Source: a virus
DNA length: 23,859 nucleotides
Virus record (IMG/VR): IMGVR_UViG_3300007538_000188
Span: 1-23,859 of that record
Direction: 5' to 3' (one strand)
This document shows, one piece after another, positions 12,485 to 20,633 of this stretch. How positions within the stretch are numbered: the stretch's first letter is position 1; each line of letters begins with the position of its first letter. The notes under the pieces were generated by a model. It was not told the DNA's origin and did not search any database. It saw only the letters and a list, made by a program, of their open reading frames with translations. A program made the position numbers and the translations under genes.

Positions 12485-12590
12485 GTCAAAGGGTGGATCC
12501 TGCTGCTCTCGCCGTGGCAATGGCGGCGGCATGGGCGGGGGCAAGGGTGGCGGCATGGGTGGTGGCAAGGGCGGCGGCTACAAGCGCTAA
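12450..12590 (+). CDS. 46-residue Lys/Gly-rich microprotein
   Basis: GTG 12450 opens MYGKKKSKKAGKSKGGSCCS, then a repetitive tail of GGGMGGGK units ending YKR. GAAGG sits about 6 nt upstream. The stop lies 3 nt before the portal ATG. Phage proteins starting MYGKKxxK are known to me from this genome position, but the Gly-Met repeat is unusual. It completes a run of lysine-rich small genes between terminase and portal. Confidence 0.6.
   Translation: MYGKKKSKKAGKSKGGSCCSRRGNGGGMGGGKGGGMGGGKGGGYKR
12524..12580 (+). repeat. Tandem 24-bp Gly-rich coding repeat
   Basis: Two and a half diverged copies of a 24-bp unit (GGCGGCATGGG...GGCAAGGG) encode GGGMGGGK twice and a final GGGYK. Confidence 0.7.
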
Positions 12591-12593
12591 GTC

Positions 12594-14372
12594 ATGCTCA
12601 AGGGCGACGTTACATCCATCCGGCAGGAGATTGACAACGCCGAGGATTTCCGCGACTCCCACTTGGAGCAGTGGCGAAACCTCATCTCTCGCTACCACGG
12701 CCCCGCGTTTCGCAAGAACGACGACGAGGAGGACGATCCTGAGAATTTCGTGCATGAGTACATTGCGCTGATTCTCCCGAGGATCGTGCATGACAACCCC
12801 AAGATCCGGGTCAAGTCCATGCGTCCGATGGTTCAGGGGATTGCGTCCGACCTGATGCAGGTTGGCCTCAACCGGTGGTGTCGGATGACCAACATCCGAA
12901 CGACGCTTGAGCGCATCGCCACCGACATGCTGCTTGGCTTCGGCGTTGGCATGGTCGTGAACGAGCCACGTCGCGGCTATCGGTTTGCCGACGACTCAGA
13001 TCCCTACCTGCCAAGGCTTTACAGAATCAGTCCAGACAGGTTCTTCATTGATCCTGCCGCCACGAGCATTGAGGACGCCCGCTACATGGGGCATTGCTAC
13101 ATCGTGGACAAGGAAGACCTGCTGGAGCAGGCCAAGACCGAGGACGGGTGGAATGTCGAACTGATCGAGGGCATGGCCGAGAATTCGGGCATTGACGAGA
13201 TCAGGGAGAGCAGCAAGGGCGATCGCACCATTTCCGATCGCGGCGAACTGGTCATCTACGAAGTGTGGGTTCCCGAGATCAGGGACGAAAAGGTCGAGGT
13301 TCTGGACAGTTCCATTGGCGTCTACAACGCGCCGATGAACATGTTCAATGGCACGATCTACACGATCCTGAAGCACCAGTCGGAGACGAAGGACGGCACC
13401 AAGAAGGTCGCCTCGTTCGTCCGTGAACCCCGCACATACTGGGGTCCACGATCCGGCCCATACGAGGTGTTCGGCGTCTACAGCGTTCCTGACGATCCCT
13501 ACCCCCTGTCCCCACTTGTGGCCCTGTTGCCCCAGATCGACGACCTGAATTCGCACCTTCGGTCGATGCGATACAGCGCCAGCGCCTACAAGCGCGTGAT
13601 CATGGTTGACAGCCGCAACCAGCAGTTGGCAAAGGACATACAAGACAAGGACGACTTGTTTGTCGTGCTTGCCGATGGCATCGACCCCAGTCAGGTTGTG
13701 CCCGTCGAGGTTGGCGGCATCACCACCCAGCAGGTGACATACGCCCAGCAGGCTCAGGACCGGCTGGACCGCGTATCGGGCATTCACGACGCCATGCGCG
13801 GCAACGTGTCCGGTTCGGCCACGGCAACCGAAATCAGCATTGCCGAGGGCGCTTCGGGCGTTCGGCTGTCCCACATCAAGAAGCAGTTTCAGGAATCGGT
13901 GAATCGCGTCATTCGTTCCGTGGCTTGGTTCATGTTCCACGACCAGAAGATCGAGTTCCCGGTTGGTGAAGATGGCATTCCGATTCTTGGCGCTTACCCG
14001 GATCCGGTGTTCAGTGCTCGGTCCATGGTTGGCGCATTCGACGATCTCGACCTGCAAATCGAGGCCATGAGCATGGAGCGGGTCAGCGAGCAGATGATGC
14101 AGCGCCGTTCGCTTGAACTGCTACAGATCATCGGAAACATCGCCGGTGCGGTCATTCAGGCGCCGCACGTCAAGTGGGATCAGGTGCTCAGTTTCGTTGG
14201 AGATGCCATGAACATCCCCAACCTTTCCGACATGATCGACGTAAATGCCGGTCAGCAGATGCGTGATCAGATGATGACGCAACAGGCCCAGTCTGGCGTA
14301 GTCCGACCCGCCAAGTCGGAACAGGTCATTCAGGGACCGTCGTCGTTCAGCAAGGGGTCTTTGGGATCCTGA
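12594..14372 (+). CDS. Portal (head-tail connector) protein
   Basis: A 592-aa protein, the usual size of podovirus portals. It begins LKGDVTSIRQEIDNAEDFRD with a helical, DSHLEQWRNLISRYHG stretch typical of this portal group. The wing domain contains YRISPDRFFIDPAATSIEDA. The stem region has PLVALLPQIDDLNSHLRSMR and a long helix around QQVTYAQQAQDRLDRVSGIH. GNVSGSATATEISIAEGAS is a common portal segment. The portal forms the dodecameric vertex through which DNA is packaged. Position after terminase and before scaffold and capsid supports it. Confidence 0.85.
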   Translation: MLKGDVTSIRQEIDNAEDFRDSHLEQWRNLISRYHGPAFRKNDDEEDDPENFVHEYIALILPRIVHDNPKIRVKSMRPMVQGIASDLMQVGLNRWCRMTNIRTTLERIATDMLLGFGVGMVVNEPRRGYRFADDSDPYLPRLYRISPDRFFIDPAATSIEDARYMGHCYIVDKEDLLEQAKTEDGWNVELIEGMAENSGIDEIRESSKGDRTISDRGELVIYEVWVPEIRDEKVEVLDSSIGVYNAPMNMFNGTIYTILKHQSETKDGTKKVASFVREPRTYWGPRSGPYEVFGVYSVPDDPYPLSPLVALLPQIDDLNSHLRSMRYSASAYKRVIMVDSRNQQLAKDIQDKDDLFVVLADGIDPSQVVPVEVGGITTQQVTYAQQAQDRLDRVSGIHDAMRGNVSGSATATEISIAEGASGVRLSHIKKQFQESVNRVIRSVAWFMFHDQKIEFPVGEDGIPILGAYPDPVFSARSMVGAFDDLDLQIEAMSMERVSEQMMQRRSLELLQIIGNIAGAVIQAPHVKWDQVLSFVGDAMNIPNLSDMIDVNAGQQMRDQMMTQQAQSGVVRPAKSEQVIQGPSSFSKGSLGS

Positions 14373-14373
14373 C

Positions 14374-14667
14374 ATGCCCATGTATCCTTTCGTCAACGAG
14401 TCTGGTGGAACCGCCGAATTCTTCTATTCGATGAGCGAGGCGCCTTCCATCGGGGTAACCGTTGAGGTTGATGGTTGCAGGTGGACGAGGGTGGTCAGCG
14501 ATTTCACGGTAGATCCCGGCACGAACAGATATCAGTACCCCTATGTGTCGAACGCGCTCCCTCGCAAACTTGAGGGATGCCCGACAAACGCACAGGGGAA
14601 GCCAATCATCATGTCGCGGCGACATGAACGAAACATCGCCGCAAAGCACGGTTACGCAAAGGATTAG
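14374..14667 (+). CDS. FmdB-like small protein lacking zinc cysteines
   Basis: A 97-aa protein starting MPMYPFVNESGGTAEFFYSM and continuing SEAPSIGVTVEVDGCRWTRV. The start and the xFxSMxxAP pattern resemble phage FmdB-type zinc-ribbon proteins, but the paired cysteines expected of that ribbon are missing: only two isolated Cys are visible. The C-terminal half (LPRKLEGCPTNAQGKPIIMS, then RRHERNIAAKHGYAKD) is basic. Function is unknown. It begins one nt after the portal stop. Confidence 0.65.
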   Translation: MPMYPFVNESGGTAEFFYSMSEAPSIGVTVEVDGCRWTRVVSDFTVDPGTNRYQYPYVSNALPRKLEGCPTNAQGKPIIMSRRHERNIAAKHGYAKD

Positions 14668-14674
14668 GACACGA

Positions 14675-15589
14675 ATGAGTGAACCCGATATCCAGAGCAG
14701 TAGTTCGGAATCCGACGAGGAAACCGAACTTACTACTGAGACTTCTTCTGGTTCGGAAGAGGACACCATCCTCGACCGACTCTTGTCCGATGGGGATGAG
14801 ACTTCCGTTTCATCCACACCAGCCAAGGCAGAGAAGACCACTCAGGTTTCTGCCGACACTCAGGCAAACCCTGACCGGCAGAAGGCGATCTCCATTCTCA
14901 AGCGAGATGGAGTACCTCAAGCCGTCATCGACGGTGTATCGGACGAAGTTCTTGCCGAATGGGTTGCCAAGGCATCCAAGCGGCAGAACGACGTTGACGG
15001 ATATCACTCCAAGATGATGGAGTTGGAGAAGAAGGTCGCAGCATCCAGCAAGACAGCGGAAGAGAGTGACGATGACCTGATCATCGATGACGGCGAAGAC
15101 GCCGAACCTTCGGATGATGAGGAACAGTCTGATTCCGTCAACGACGAGCGATCGGATGATGACGAACCCGTTGGCAAGTCCAAGTCCATCAAGAAGATGG
15201 AGGCGGAACTTGCCGAACTGCGGAAGTCCCAACAGGAATTCCAGCAGCAAGCGTTGCAGTACCAAGTGGATGTCGCGGAATCAACACTGCGTCAACTTTA
15301 TGGGGATCGATCCCCGGAGCGAGACGCCGTGATTTCCGAGATGAATCGACTGGGATCTGCGAAACCCGGTTCTTATCAAACGATGTTGCAACTTGCGCAG
15401 GAGGCTTACACCAACCTTGCTGGCCCCCTGAATCGCACCGCAAGCCGAAAGGCAACGCAGCCCACCGTTGGAAATAGGGTCGCTCGCAATGAGCGCCCTG
15501 TCTCACCGGCGGATGCGGAGGACGCGATTCTCGATGCCATCATGGACGGAAAGTCAGCGCAGGAAGCACGTCTCATTACGAGAAAGTGA
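14675..15589 (+). CDS. Scaffolding-like acidic protein
   Basis: A 304-aa protein from ATG 14675. The first third is Ser/Asp/Glu-rich (SSSSESDEETELTTETSSGS), followed by a central acidic patch (DDDLIIDDGEDAEPSDDEEQ). A predicted coiled coil sits at about residues 170-205 (KKMEAELAELRKSQQEFQQQ). The C-terminal helical segment ends with PADAEDAILDAIMDGKSAQE and a basic tail. Composition, size and location directly before the capsid gene match phage scaffolding proteins, which template prohead assembly through a C-terminal coat-binding region. No sequence family is recognised, so the call is mainly by context. Confidence 0.75.
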   Translation: MSEPDIQSSSSESDEETELTTETSSGSEEDTILDRLLSDGDETSVSSTPAKAEKTTQVSADTQANPDRQKAISILKRDGVPQAVIDGVSDEVLAEWVAKASKRQNDVDGYHSKMMELEKKVAASSKTAEESDDDLIIDDGEDAEPSDDEEQSDSVNDERSDDDEPVGKSKSIKKMEAELAELRKSQQEFQQQALQYQVDVAESTLRQLYGDRSPERDAVISEMNRLGSAKPGSYQTMLQLAQEAYTNLAGPLNRTASRKATQPTVGNRVARNERPVSPADAEDAILDAIMDGKSAQEARLITRK

Positions 15590-15597
15590 GTTGAAAC

Positions 15598-16905
15598 ATG
15601 GCTGGTACTCCCATCCAGACGTTCAATGACTTCATGAACGCGACTGGTCCGACCTATCTGACCAGTGCTGACGCAATCATCAACGAGGCAGTGAAGAACA
15701 CCTACGCCTTCTCTCGTCTTCTCAAGGAGAAGACCAGTGAGGCAACGGTGCAGGGTGGCAACGAGATTCGCGATGTCATCATGTTTGATGACTCCTCGAC
15801 CTACGACCACTACCTTCCCAACGACACGTTCAACTGGCGCAACGCTCAGGTGCTCGACACGATCGAGTGCCCTTGGCGTTTCAGCATCGACCATATGGCG
15901 TGGACTGACCACGAGGTCGAACTGAACGCTGGCAACGGCGCCGGTCGCGACTACGTCAAGGCGCAGTACAAGCGCCTGAAGCGGTCGAAGGAGCAGCGCA
16001 TGTGGACCAGTCTGCTCAACGGGTTTGAGGATGACCTGTGGCGGACCACGTTCGGAAACAGCGCAGAGATGGAGGGTGCCGGTGGCAAGTTGCCGTTCAG
16101 CCTCCCTGCCTTCATCACGGAAGTGACCGACCCCAGCAACCCGTTTGGTGTTCGTGGCGGTTTGCCAATCGGCTGGTCTACGATCATGGGTCTTGCCAAC
16201 GGCAGCAGTGGTGAGCGCCGCTGGACGAACCAGATTTCGTACTACGACCCCACTTCCTCTGTCAGTGCGAACGCTCCTTTGGCATCTGTGACGGTTGCGG
16301 AAGCAATCAACACGGCAGGCAACGGCGCGTCGTATACGGCGGAAATTGGTGGTCTGATCACTGCCTTTGATGACATGTTCCTCAAGGTGCAGTTCCAGCC
16401 ACCGAGCACCCGTCAGGAATACTTTGAGAAGCCGAGCCTGAATCGTCAGATGATTCTCTGCTCGCGTCTTGGTCTGAACCAGTACAAGCAGGCTCTGCGA
16501 GCCAGCAACGACACGCTCGTGTCGTATCAGGATGCCGCCTACAACGCTCCGGCGTATAGCGGAATCGAACTGATGTACTGCTCAAACCTCGACACGGCTG
16601 CGATCTTCCCGAAGACCAGTGGTCAGGTGCGCACAGACAACACCACCAACATCGGCGGCGCACTTTCAAACGAGGGTGCAACCGAGACCGGAAGCGGCGC
16701 AATTGACAGTGGCGCTCGGTATTACTGGGTCAATGGCAACTACCTGACCCCGATTTACCACGCTCGTCGCTACTTCGAGAAGCACGAGGTGATGCGTCAT
16801 CCGAACCAGCCATTCACCTACGTTCAGGTGGTGGATTGCTGGTGGAACCTGTTCTGCAACAGCCGACAGCGGATGGGCATCGTCGCCCCGATGGTCAAGG
16901 CCTGA
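15598..16905 (+). CDS. Major capsid protein
   Basis: A 435-aa protein following the scaffold by 8 nt. The N-terminal segment (NDFMNATGPTYLTSADAIIN, then FSRLLKEKTSEATVQGGNEI) has the look of the N-arm and E-loop region of coat proteins of the HK97-like fold in T7-like and related podoviruses. QMILCSRLGLNQYKQALRAS and a C-terminal FCNSRQRMGIVAPMVK stretch are also present. The call relies on size, position and overall pattern; the fold is inferred. A GC-rich hairpin follows immediately. Confidence 0.8.
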   Translation: MAGTPIQTFNDFMNATGPTYLTSADAIINEAVKNTYAFSRLLKEKTSEATVQGGNEIRDVIMFDDSSTYDHYLPNDTFNWRNAQVLDTIECPWRFSIDHMAWTDHEVELNAGNGAGRDYVKAQYKRLKRSKEQRMWTSLLNGFEDDLWRTTFGNSAEMEGAGGKLPFSLPAFITEVTDPSNPFGVRGGLPIGWSTIMGLANGSSGERRWTNQISYYDPTSSVSANAPLASVTVAEAINTAGNGASYTAEIGGLITAFDDMFLKVQFQPPSTRQEYFEKPSLNRQMILCSRLGLNQYKQALRASNDTLVSYQDAAYNAPAYSGIELMYCSNLDTAAIFPKTSGQVRTDNTTNIGGALSNEGATETGSGAIDSGARYYWVNGNYLTPIYHARRYFEKHEVMRHPNQPFTYVQVVDCWWNLFCNSRQRMGIVAPMVKA

Positions 16906-16918
16906 AATTGAAACTGGT

Positions 16919-16943
16919 GGGGGGTGGGCTAGTCCCACCCCCC
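16919..16943 (+). terminator. Strong hairpin after the major capsid gene
   Basis: A perfect 10-bp stem (GGGGGGTGGG paired with CCCACCCCCC) with loop CTAGT lies 13 nt past the capsid stop. It is followed by ATTCTCC, so the T tract is poor. The position mirrors the terminator behind the capsid gene of T7-like phages, and the stem sequence resembles the hairpin at 884-913. Confidence 0.6.
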
Positions 16944-16968
16944 ATTCTCCACACGAAAGGAAACACAC

Positions 16969-17478
16969 ATGATTCTTGCTCCCACTTCTGGTGCCGTTGG
17001 CATCCAGCCGCACGGCGTGAACGCTCGCTGCGTGAACCGCAGCGGCGGCGCTTTGGCGATTGGCGACGTGGTCGTGACTTCGTTCGCCCACACCAGCCCG
17101 AACGCCGTTTACCCTCCCACCACCACCGCCGAATTGTCGCAGTCTCCGTTTGCCTGCGTTGTGAAGGCAGATGGCAACACCTCCACTCCGGGCTACATCG
17201 GAGTGGTTACGGGTCTGGGTTCGCAAAGCGGCGCTGAACTGAGTGAAGTCGAAGTTCAGTTCGGTGGCGTTGTCAAGGCAAAGGTCACTGCCACCACGGC
17301 CAACGTCGTGATGGGAACCGTCCTGTCAATCTCTGACGGCGCTGGAGCGTTCGGAAATCCGGATGCTGCAAGCAGCACCTATCCCGCTGCCATTTCGCTC
17401 GGCAGTGTGACGGCTGGTTCGACTGAGTCGGTCAACGTGCTCGTGAATTCGTCACTCTGGTTCTACGCTGACGTTTGA
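16969..17478 (+). CDS. Capsid decoration/stabilisation-like protein
   Basis: A 169-aa protein starting MILAPTSGAVGIQPHGVNAR. It is rich in Gly, Ala, Val, Ser and Thr with short strands throughout (GDVVVTSFAHTS, EVEVQFGGVVKAKVTATTAN, VMGTVLSISDGAGAF). This all-beta look and the placement right after the capsid gene match head decoration or fibre-head proteins. No specific family is recognised. AAAGGAAAC lies directly upstream, a leader similar to GGAAACAC found before two leftward genes. Confidence 0.6.
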   Translation: MILAPTSGAVGIQPHGVNARCVNRSGGALAIGDVVVTSFAHTSPNAVYPPTTTAELSQSPFACVVKADGNTSTPGYIGVVTGLGSQSGAELSEVEVQFGGVVKAKVTATTANVVMGTVLSISDGAGAFGNPDAASSTYPAAISLGSVTAGSTESVNVLVNSSLWFYADV

Positions 17479-17499
17479 TGCGTGACTGATGGTTACAAC

Positions 17500-17527
17500 C
17501 CCTTGGGGGGCGAAAGCCTCCCAAGGG
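17500..17527 (+). promoter_or_regulatory. GNRA-capped hairpin covering the adaptor gene RBS
   Basis: A 12-bp stem runs from C17500 to C17511 and from G17516 to G17527, with one G-T pair. Its loop is GAAA closed by C-G. The ribosome-binding sequence AAGGGA (17523-17528) for the ATG at 17534 lies within the right arm. The hairpin should limit translation of the adaptor unless it is unfolded. Confidence 0.65.
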
Positions 17528-17533
17528 ATTTCA

Positions 17534-18271
17534 ATGCCCACGTTTGCAGAAGTTAAGAACCACGCGATCCTCTCCGTTGGAGGATTTCCATCGCTTGCGC
17601 CCGGGCAGAGCAGGGAGCAACGCCTTGCCGAGATCGTGAATCAGGCAGGTCAGCATTTGTTTGCTCGGCCTTGGCGGTTTCGCGAGCGAACCACGAAGTA
17701 CATCAGCCTCGTCAATGGTCAGTCTTGGGTTGCGCTTCCGTCAGACTGCGAAGAGATCGTTTCGATCATTTCGACCCAGTCGCTCGGCTACCTGATCGAG
17801 ATGATCACGCCCGATCGAATGGAGCAGTTGCGTCAACTTGGACTGACGATGACCGGTCCAAGTATCACGCACGCGACGTTTACGCGAGTGCCAGAATCGC
17901 CCGGAAGCGCCCTGCCAGCCGTTCGTCTGGACATCTACCCGACGCCGACCGGAAACATCACCGACGCCATCGCTGTTCGATATCGGTCCAATTGGACTGA
18001 GATTGCGAGCGGCGCATCGGACTCCTACGAAATCCCGATTCCCAAGTATGTGGACGCCCTGTACATCGCGTACGTCCGGGCGTTCGCTCAGGCATACGAG
18101 GACGAGGGTCTATCGAACAGGATCGTCGAGATCGAGGCCGGTCCACTTCTGGCGACGGCATTGACCAAGGATGGAATCCTCCAGAGGGACTTTGGTCGCG
18201 TTCGACCAAACCGTCAGCCCTCAATCAATTGGACACGTCCAGATTATGGGTATGTCCAGAATCCTAATTGA
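17534..18271 (+). CDS. Head-to-tail adaptor (gp4/gp11-type tubular protein)
   Basis: A 245-aa protein starting MPTFAEVKNHAILSVGGFPS. The helical N-terminus (SREQRLAEIVNQAGQHLFAR, then PWRFRERTTKYISLVNGQSW) leads into VALPSDCEEIVSIISTQSLG. A later beta region has RLDIYPTPTGNITDAIAVRY and a helix PKYVDALYIAYVRAFAQAYE. This is the typical plan of podovirus adaptor proteins that form a ring under the portal (P22 gp4, T7 gp11). The ATG at 17534 is preferred over the frame start at 17489, since AAGGGA precedes it; that site is buried in the hairpin at 17500-17527. Confidence 0.75.
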   Translation: MPTFAEVKNHAILSVGGFPSLAPGQSREQRLAEIVNQAGQHLFARPWRFRERTTKYISLVNGQSWVALPSDCEEIVSIISTQSLGYLIEMITPDRMEQLRQLGLTMTGPSITHATFTRVPESPGSALPAVRLDIYPTPTGNITDAIAVRYRSNWTEIASGASDSYEIPIPKYVDALYIAYVRAFAQAYEDEGLSNRIVEIEAGPLLATALTKDGILQRDFGRVRPNRQPSINWTRPDYGYVQNPN

Positions 18272-18273
18272 CC

Positions 18274-19125
18274 ATGCGATTTAGAGGCATTTACAACCCC
18301 GACTTCGTGTACATGATCAACGACATCGTCCATCAGGACGGTTCGTCGTGGGTGGCAACAAAGGTAATTAGTTTGAGAAACCCGCCCCCTAGCGAGGGGT
18401 GGCTTCTCGTTGCTGCAAAGGGAAACGATGGATCATCGGGACGAGATGGAAGGGAAGGTTCCGTGGGCAAGTGTGGTGCTGGTGTTTCTGTTGGCGGTGA
18501 GTCTGGCGAGGTGCTGGTCAAAAACTCATCCAATGATTACGACACCAGATGGTCACGAATCACTCCGTACTACATCGGCGCCGCAAGCATTGATCACAGA
18601 CACGACATTTCGGACGTTCGCGATCTTGAGGGTCGATTGTCGATGGCGAGTCCCAAGGGGCACGTTCATTCGGCTGATCAAATCACCGGCCTGAAAGAAT
18701 TGCTTGATGCCAAGGTGTCTGCTCGCCACACGCACCTGCCGGAAGACATTGCCTATGGCCCGATGTCGGCACAGAGCCTGACTGTCTCCGACCTGAATCC
18801 ATTGATCTATTTGAGGAACAATGATTCGGGTGATACTGCCGCAATCGAAAACAACAACGGAACGGTGCAGGTTCTTTGCAGTGGCGGAGTGTCGATCGTG
18901 GTGAACGGTCACAATGCAGTCAACATCGGATCAAAAAGCCTGTCCGTTGACGGAGACATGATTGCGACAAAGGTCAGATGTTCCAGCCTGTTCATGTCCG
19001 GTCCGACCACGTTCAAGATTGGCATGTCTGGCGACAAGGGCCAATTCTGCTGGGACAACGATTACCTGTACTTGAACATTGGCAAGGGGATCTGGAAGAG
19101 GATCCGCTTGGAGGAATCGAAATGA
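18274..19125 (+). CDS. Tail fibre with CBM-like and collagen-like segments
   Basis: A 283-aa protein; ATG 18274 is preferred over TTG 18268. Residues 1-45 (YNPDFVYMINDIVHQDGSSW, then VATKVI) resemble the CBM5/12-like repeats found in phage fibres. About six Gly-x-y triplets follow (GNDGSSGRDGREGSVGKCG), a short collagen-like segment. Then come His-containing fibre repeats (DHRHDISDVRDLEGRL, GHVHSADQITGLKELLDAK, ARHTHLPEDIA) and a beta-rich shaft and tip. This fits a trimeric tail fibre that binds the host surface. It overlaps the next gene in an ATGA. Confidence 0.7.
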   Translation: MRFRGIYNPDFVYMINDIVHQDGSSWVATKVISLRNPPPSEGWLLVAAKGNDGSSGRDGREGSVGKCGAGVSVGGESGEVLVKNSSNDYDTRWSRITPYYIGAASIDHRHDISDVRDLEGRLSMASPKGHVHSADQITGLKELLDAKVSARHTHLPEDIAYGPMSAQSLTVSDLNPLIYLRNNDSGDTAAIENNNGTVQVLCSGGVSIVVNGHNAVNIGSKSLSVDGDMIATKVRCSSLFMSGPTTFKIGMSGDKGQFCWDNDYLYLNIGKGIWKRIRLEESK

Positions 19126-19643
19126 ATCACTATCAACAGCACGTCCTTACCCAATCGAAGACAGATTTGGTAGATCTGATTCTTCCAAACGACAATGTGA
19201 CGATTCAAACCGTGGCGATCAATATGGTTGCCTCAACCACTGATCCCCGTAAATCTGGGCGAGCGGGATCGTTGTGGTTTAACAACAACGGACTGACTTA
19301 CATGCGGGCGTTTCCGTTTACGACGGCGACGGTTACGGCTCCAGCCGTTCGCGTGATTGGGTGGAGCAAGGTGAATGATTTAGACCTTTGGATTCCGCAT
19401 CTCATTGCGGACATTGGTTTGTCGCTTGTCTCCAATTCGACAACCATCAATGGCGACACGATGTATCAGGCCGAAACAACCACGAGAACGCATGGCGATG
19501 CGAAGACATACAACAGCCCGGCGACTCCGGAGTCTGGCGTTGGATTCATTGTTGACACTGCCGGTCACAGGGTGATCGAATTCGCATTTAGGGCATCGGC
19601 AGCATCTGGCCAGAAGGCTGTTGTTGCCATCGGCCAAATATGA
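19122..19643 (+). CDS. Hypothetical tail-associated protein
   Basis: A 173-aa protein starting MNHYQQHVLTQSKTDLVDLI. GGAGG lies upstream of the ATG. It is mostly beta-like and rich in Thr, Ala, Ser (NVTIQTVAINMVASTTDPRK, SLWFNNNGLTYMRAFPFTTA, GFIVDTAGHRVIEFAFRAS). It sits between a fibre gene and an LRR protein and overlaps both by 4 nt, so a structural role in the tail or in fibre attachment is likely. No family is recognised. Confidence 0.65.
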   Translation: MNHYQQHVLTQSKTDLVDLILPNDNVTIQTVAINMVASTTDPRKSGRAGSLWFNNNGLTYMRAFPFTTATVTAPAVRVIGWSKVNDLDLWIPHLIADIGLSLVSNSTTINGDTMYQAETTTRTHGDAKTYNSPATPESGVGFIVDTAGHRVIEFAFRASAASGQKAVVAIGQI

Positions 19644-20632
19644 TTTCTCAGCGGACATCGTATTTGTACGACAACGACCAATTGCTTGGTCGTGGTCGCA
19701 CCATGCGATCCGAAGGCAAGTGCAGGCAACAAATTCTTGTTTCTACCAGTCAAGCAAGCCCGTCAAATTGGAGGCAGACTTTTAAAGTCACCTCAACCCA
19801 TTTAAGGGTTGAATACTGGGATGGAACTAAGTCCACACTGGCAGCATCGTTAGGAAATGTAACTCTTATCAAGGGTGGTTCGCTTGGCGCTTACAGAACT
19901 GCGGTTGTTTGGCCTTGCGACTCGTCTGGAAATGAGAGTGGTGAAATTCTGGAGCATGTCCAGCCCTCCCCCCAAAGCACAAACGAAGTTGACTATCGCG
20001 GGTGCTACGGCATTACAAACATTTTTTTAGCCGCCAACACGTTCTATAACGGATTGGATTTGTCGCCGTGCCCGCTGTTGAGAACGCTGTATTTCGTCGT
20101 AAACCCATGCGACATGTATTTTTTGAATGTCGATCTCAACACTTATTTGTACACCTTCTCCATCAGCAACGCCAGAACAACTGAACTTCAATTGTCATCA
20201 ACTGGGTACTTAAGTTCATTCCCGACAAATTTTGGTATCAATTTCTTTGCATCTCCATGCAGGAAGATTTCACTTAAATACCACCCGCATGGCGAAATAG
20301 TTAGTTCATATGGGTCTAATACTTCGGTGGCGATCGATGTAAGTTATTCAAACATTGAGCGTCTTTATTGTGTGAACAATGATCAACTGGAGTCTGTTAG
20401 AGCCGTCAATTGCGTATTTGATACCGGAGCGTACAAGTACAAAAAGGTTGCGTATTCCGTTGACTTTAACAACTGCTCTGGTCTTGATGCGCCCAATTTG
20501 GATCAGTTCTATACAGATCTTGGTCCAATCACGAGCGGATTGGGACTCATCAATGTAGCCGGAACTGCTGGCGCTTCTGGGGACAATCCATCGATTGCGA
20601 CAAGCAAGGGCTATGCGGTGTTTGGGACATAA
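19640..20632 (+). CDS. Leucine-rich-repeat-like protein, likely receptor-binding
   Basis: A 330-aa protein. From about residue 135 it carries irregular leucine-rich-repeat-like units: LDLSPCPLLRTLYFVVN, then LNTYLYTFSISNARTTELQL, then IDVSYSNIERLYCVNNDQLE followed by SVRAVNC. These match the L-x-L/V-S-x-x-x-L-x-x-L-x-C-x-x-N pattern of bacterial extracellular LRRs. The N-terminal part is beta-rich (FKVTSTHLRVEYWDGTKST) and may anchor to the tail. The gene is visibly less GC-rich than its surroundings (rows 20161-20220 and 20281-20340 are 24/60 and 29/60 GC by hand count), which suggests later acquisition. The role in host recognition is inference. Confidence 0.6.
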   Translation: MISQRTSYLYDNDQLLGRGRTMRSEGKCRQQILVSTSQASPSNWRQTFKVTSTHLRVEYWDGTKSTLAASLGNVTLIKGGSLGAYRTAVVWPCDSSGNESGEILEHVQPSPQSTNEVDYRGCYGITNIFLAANTFYNGLDLSPCPLLRTLYFVVNPCDMYFLNVDLNTYLYTFSISNARTTELQLSSTGYLSSFPTNFGINFFASPCRKISLKYHPHGEIVSSYGSNTSVAIDVSYSNIERLYCVNNDQLESVRAVNCVFDTGAYKYKKVAYSVDFNNCSGLDAPNLDQFYTDLGPITSGLGLINVAGTAGASGDNPSIATSKGYAVFGT

Positions 20633-20633
20633 C

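Noticed and set aside
12996-14057. 353-codon leftward frame
   Set aside because: It lies wholly opposite the portal gene, whose motifs and codon pattern are convincing. The antisense product has low-complexity His/Val/Asp composition.
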